In this document: positions 61,745-64,000 of the stretch, piece after piece
How positions within the stretch are numbered: the stretch's first letter is position 1
Layout: the number at the start of each line of letters is the position of its first letter
NCBI RefSeq assembly: GCF_016711335.1
Contig: NZ_JADJTF010000004.1
Coordinates: forward strand, 124,001 to 188,000
DNA: 64,000 nt
Reading direction: 5' to 3'
From: Thiofilum sp.
Lineage (GTDB): Bacteria; Pseudomonadota; Gammaproteobacteria; Thiotrichales; Thiotrichaceae
Position numbers and translations under genes: made by a program
The notes under the pieces: model-generated
What the model was told of the DNA's origin: nothing
The model's database searches: none
The model's input: the letters and a program-made list of their open reading frames with translations, nothing else

Positions 61745-63985
61745 ATGCCAAACGACCGACCGATAGCCCATGTGCGTTTTGATGCCGAGGGAAAGCCAAT
61801 TGAACATTGGTTAGATGAACACTTACAAGCAGTTGCGCAGTTAGCGGCTGACTATGCTACTGATTTTCAAAGTAATGAATGGGCTTATGTAGCGGGGCTT
61901 TGGCATGACCTAGGTAAGTATAATCCTGCTTTTCAAGATTATATTGGGGTAAAAAGTGGCTATAAGCCTGATGCACATATTGAGAAAGTGGGTAAGGTTA
62001 ATCACTCCGCAGCAGGCGCTCTGTATGCGGTTAAACAACATAAGCACTTAGGTTTACCACTCGCCTATTTAATTGCTGGACATCATTCGGGTTTACCTGA
62101 TTGGTATAAAACGGATGAAGTTGATGGACGTTCGTTAGCTGAAATTCTCAATGAAACTGAATACTTAGCCAAAGCCTTACAAGTAGGAATCCCTCAACCT
62201 ATCCTTGATGCAAGTCTGCCTAAAGTTGCACCTAAAGGAAAACCAGAAGAATGGTCGCTCTGGCTTAGAATGTTATTTTCTAGCCTTGTGGATGCGGATT
62301 TTCTGGATACAGAACGTTTTATGCAGCCAGATCAGTTTGCTAAGCGTGGGCAGTATCCTGATTTAACTTCATTGCTCCTACGTTTTAATGAGCATATGCA
62401 GTCTTTTGCTAAACAATCTCGACCTAGCAAGGTGAATCAGCTACGTACTCAAGTGCTGCTACAGTGTCGAATTGCTGCCCAACAGCCTAGTGGCATTTTT
62501 TCTCTCACCGTACCAACAGGCGGTGGAAAAACTTTATCAGGCATGGCGTTCGCCCTAGAACATGCGGTCAAATATCAAAAAAAGCGTGTTATTTATGCTA
62601 TTCCTTTTACTAGCATTATTGAGCAGACTGCTAGCATTTATCGCTCAATTTTTGGGGAATGTGTTATTGAGCATCATAGTAATTTAGATGTGATTAACCC
62701 CGAACGTGAAACTGCACAGAGTCGTTTAGCATCTGAAAATTGGGATGCACCCATTATAGTCACGACTAATGTGCAATTATTTGAATCCCTATTTGCTAGT
62801 CGCACTAGCCGCTGTCGTAAACTGCATAATCTAGCCAATAGCGTGATTGTGCTAGATGAAGCGCAACTATTACCGCCTGCATTTCTGAATCCGATTTTAA
62901 GTGTGATGAAAAGCTTGGTAGCGCATTATGGTGTGACGTTTGTATTATCTACTGCTACACAGCCTGCACTGCAAAGCCTGTATGATCCTTTTAACAAACC
63001 TATTTTAAAAGGGTTTGAATCTAATCAAGTAACTGAAATTATTCCTAATTGTGAGCAGTTATTTAAGGATTTAGAGCGCGTTACAGTAGCGATACCAGAT
63101 GATCTAAGCCTTGAGCGCAGTTGGGAGGCTATTGTAGAGGAGGTGATTGAACATGAGACTGTATTGGTGATTGTGAATACTAAAAACCAAGCGGCTGAAT
63201 TGTGTCGCTTACTTCCTGTTGATACCTATTACCTCAGTACAAATTTATGCGGGGCGCACCGTTCAGAAAAATTGCAAGCGATTCGAGCCAAACTTAAAGC
63301 TAATCAACCGCTGCGCGTGGTGAGTACACAATTAATCGAAGCGGGCGTTGATGTTGATTTTCCGGTGGTTTATCGCGCTTTGGCAGGCCTAGATTCAATT
63401 GCACAAGCCGCAGGACGTTGTAATCGTGAAGGGTTATCTGCCAAGGGTAAAGTCGTTGTCTTTGTACCTCCTAATAATCATAAGCTCAAAGGGCATTTGG
63501 GCTTATCTGCTAATGTGAGTAAGAGTTTATTGCCGCTTTTTACGGAGCCACCCTTATATTACCGCCATTTTAAAACGTATTTTGAACACTATTACGCTAA
63601 AACCCCATCACGCGATGAGCAAGGTATTGAGGAGCTTCTGACTAAAGATGCTCAACAGCTCAAAATCCAATTTCGTACTGCGGCGAGTCGTTTTCGTTTG
63701 ATTAAAGATGAAGGTTATCCCGTATTAGTGACTTATGGTGAAGGTGCAAAGTTAATTGAACAGCTCAAAATCTTGGGCGCTTCACGCTGGTTGATGCGTA
63801 AATTGCAACGCTATACCGTCACCCTCCGTGAGCAGGAAAAAAACCGCTTATTAAAAGCAGGTGATATTCGAGAACTCACGGGCTTGGCTGGGGTGTATGA
63901 GTTAGTGACGGCAGGGATTTATGACTCAAAGCTGGGTTTAATGAGTGATCCTTTGCAATTAGATCCTGAGGATTTAGTTTGGTAA
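61745..63985 (+). CDS. cas3: Type I CRISPR helicase-nuclease Cas3 (HD plus DEAD-like helicase)
   Basis: Cas3 degrades target DNA recruited by Cascade. The HD nuclease domain (about 1-225) has HxxxV, GLWHDLGKYNPAFQDYI with His54-Asp55, VNHSAAGA and AGHHSGLPDW. The helicase domain has Walker A VPTGGGKTLSG (about 254-264), the DEAD-like box VLDEAQ (about 367-372), STATQPAL and a C-terminal VSTQLIEAGVDVDFPVVYRALAGLDSIAQAAGRCNREG. At 746 residues with HD first it fits type I-C best, but the subtype genes are outside the window. AGGGAGG at the very end of the window is the next gene's ribosome binding site. Confidence 0.95.
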   Translation: MPNDRPIAHVRFDAEGKPIEHWLDEHLQAVAQLAADYATDFQSNEWAYVAGLWHDLGKYNPAFQDYIGVKSGYKPDAHIEKVGKVNHSAAGALYAVKQHKHLGLPLAYLIAGHHSGLPDWYKTDEVDGRSLAEILNETEYLAKALQVGIPQPILDASLPKVAPKGKPEEWSLWLRMLFSSLVDADFLDTERFMQPDQFAKRGQYPDLTSLLLRFNEHMQSFAKQSRPSKVNQLRTQVLLQCRIAAQQPSGIFSLTVPTGGGKTLSGMAFALEHAVKYQKKRVIYAIPFTSIIEQTASIYRSIFGECVIEHHSNLDVINPERETAQSRLASENWDAPIIVTTNVQLFESLFASRTSRCRKLHNLANSVIVLDEAQLLPPAFLNPILSVMKSLVAHYGVTFVLSTATQPALQSLYDPFNKPILKGFESNQVTEIIPNCEQLFKDLERVTVAIPDDLSLERSWEAIVEEVIEHETVLVIVNTKNQAAELCRLLPVDTYYLSTNLCGAHRSEKLQAIRAKLKANQPLRVVSTQLIEAGVDVDFPVVYRALAGLDSIAQAAGRCNREGLSAKGKVVVFVPPNNHKLKGHLGLSANVSKSLLPLFTEPPLYYRHFKTYFEHYYAKTPSRDEQGIEELLTKDAQQLKIQFRTAASRFRLIKDEGYPVLVTYGEGAKLIEQLKILGASRWLMRKLQRYTVTLREQEKNRLLKAGDIRELTGLAGVYELVTAGIYDSKLGLMSDPLQLDPEDLVW

Positions 63986-64000
63986 TAGTTAATAGGGAGG

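Noticed and set aside
1..64000. Insertion sequences or transposase genes
   Set aside because: None of the plausible frames shows transposase or integrase motifs, and no terminal inverted repeats with target duplications were seen.

Overview
The window looks like the replication-origin end of a large plasmid or chromid from a gammaproteobacterium. I suspect a Thiothrix-like organism, but no marker gene here proves it. A Rep_3-type initiator (973-2325) lies beside an iteron field, and a ParA/ribbon-helix-helix partition pair sits at 27.9-28.8 kb. The replicon also carries housekeeping genes (tag, roxA-like, panD, aroQ, putA), which points to a chromid-like element.

Layout: 1-3.1 kb is the origin, rep and tag. 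3.1-19.9 kb is a type III-B CRISPR-Cas locus. It holds cas6, a damaged-looking cas2, array 1 (19 repeats), an NE0113-family CARF protein, cmr1 to cmr6, a CARF-HEPN protein (TM1812/Csx2 type), the ring nuclease Csx16, a Can2/Card1-type nuclease, a small membrane-anchored SAVED-like protein, and array 2 (14 repeats). Both arrays have the same repeat, the same orientation and near-identical 179-bp leaders, so they bracket the whole interference and signalling module. Cas10 keeps the GGDD motif, so cyclic oligoadenylate made on target recognition probably drives the CARF and SAVED proteins.

20-34.6 kb is mixed. It holds RoxA-like, LysE-type and small membrane proteins, an orphan 537-residue protein, a probable graspetide (omega-ester RiPP) pair made of a seven-repeat precursor and an ATP-grasp ligase, a parA-RHH-panD operon, dinD, aroQ, an internally deleted macro domain, a TPR protein and an APH-fold kinase. 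Two copies of a ~105-bp hairpin element with compensating arm changes lie at 27.33 and 29.82 kb.

34.6-54.3 kb is a galactoside-use region. Two ABC importers (each one binding protein and two permeases) appear to share a single MsmK/UgpC-type ATPase. GH4 alpha-galactosidase, GH42 beta-galactosidase and GH32 fructosidase would release galactose, glucose and fructose. An SDR dehydrogenase, SMP-30 lactonase, IlvD/Edd dehydratase, KDGal kinase and KDPGal aldolase make up an oxidative (De Ley-Doudoroff) galactose route to pyruvate and glyceraldehyde 3-phosphate. LacI and IclR regulators are included. Raffinose-family sugars would fit the enzyme set.

54.3-61.6 kb holds PutA with a divergent Lrp-type regulator, a methyltransferase, a GNAT acetyltransferase and an LprI-like/SH3 protein. 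The window closes with a type I cas3 (61745-63985) followed by a ribosome binding site, so a second CRISPR-Cas operon probably continues beyond the edge. No tRNA, rRNA, complete insertion sequence or transposase was recognised.
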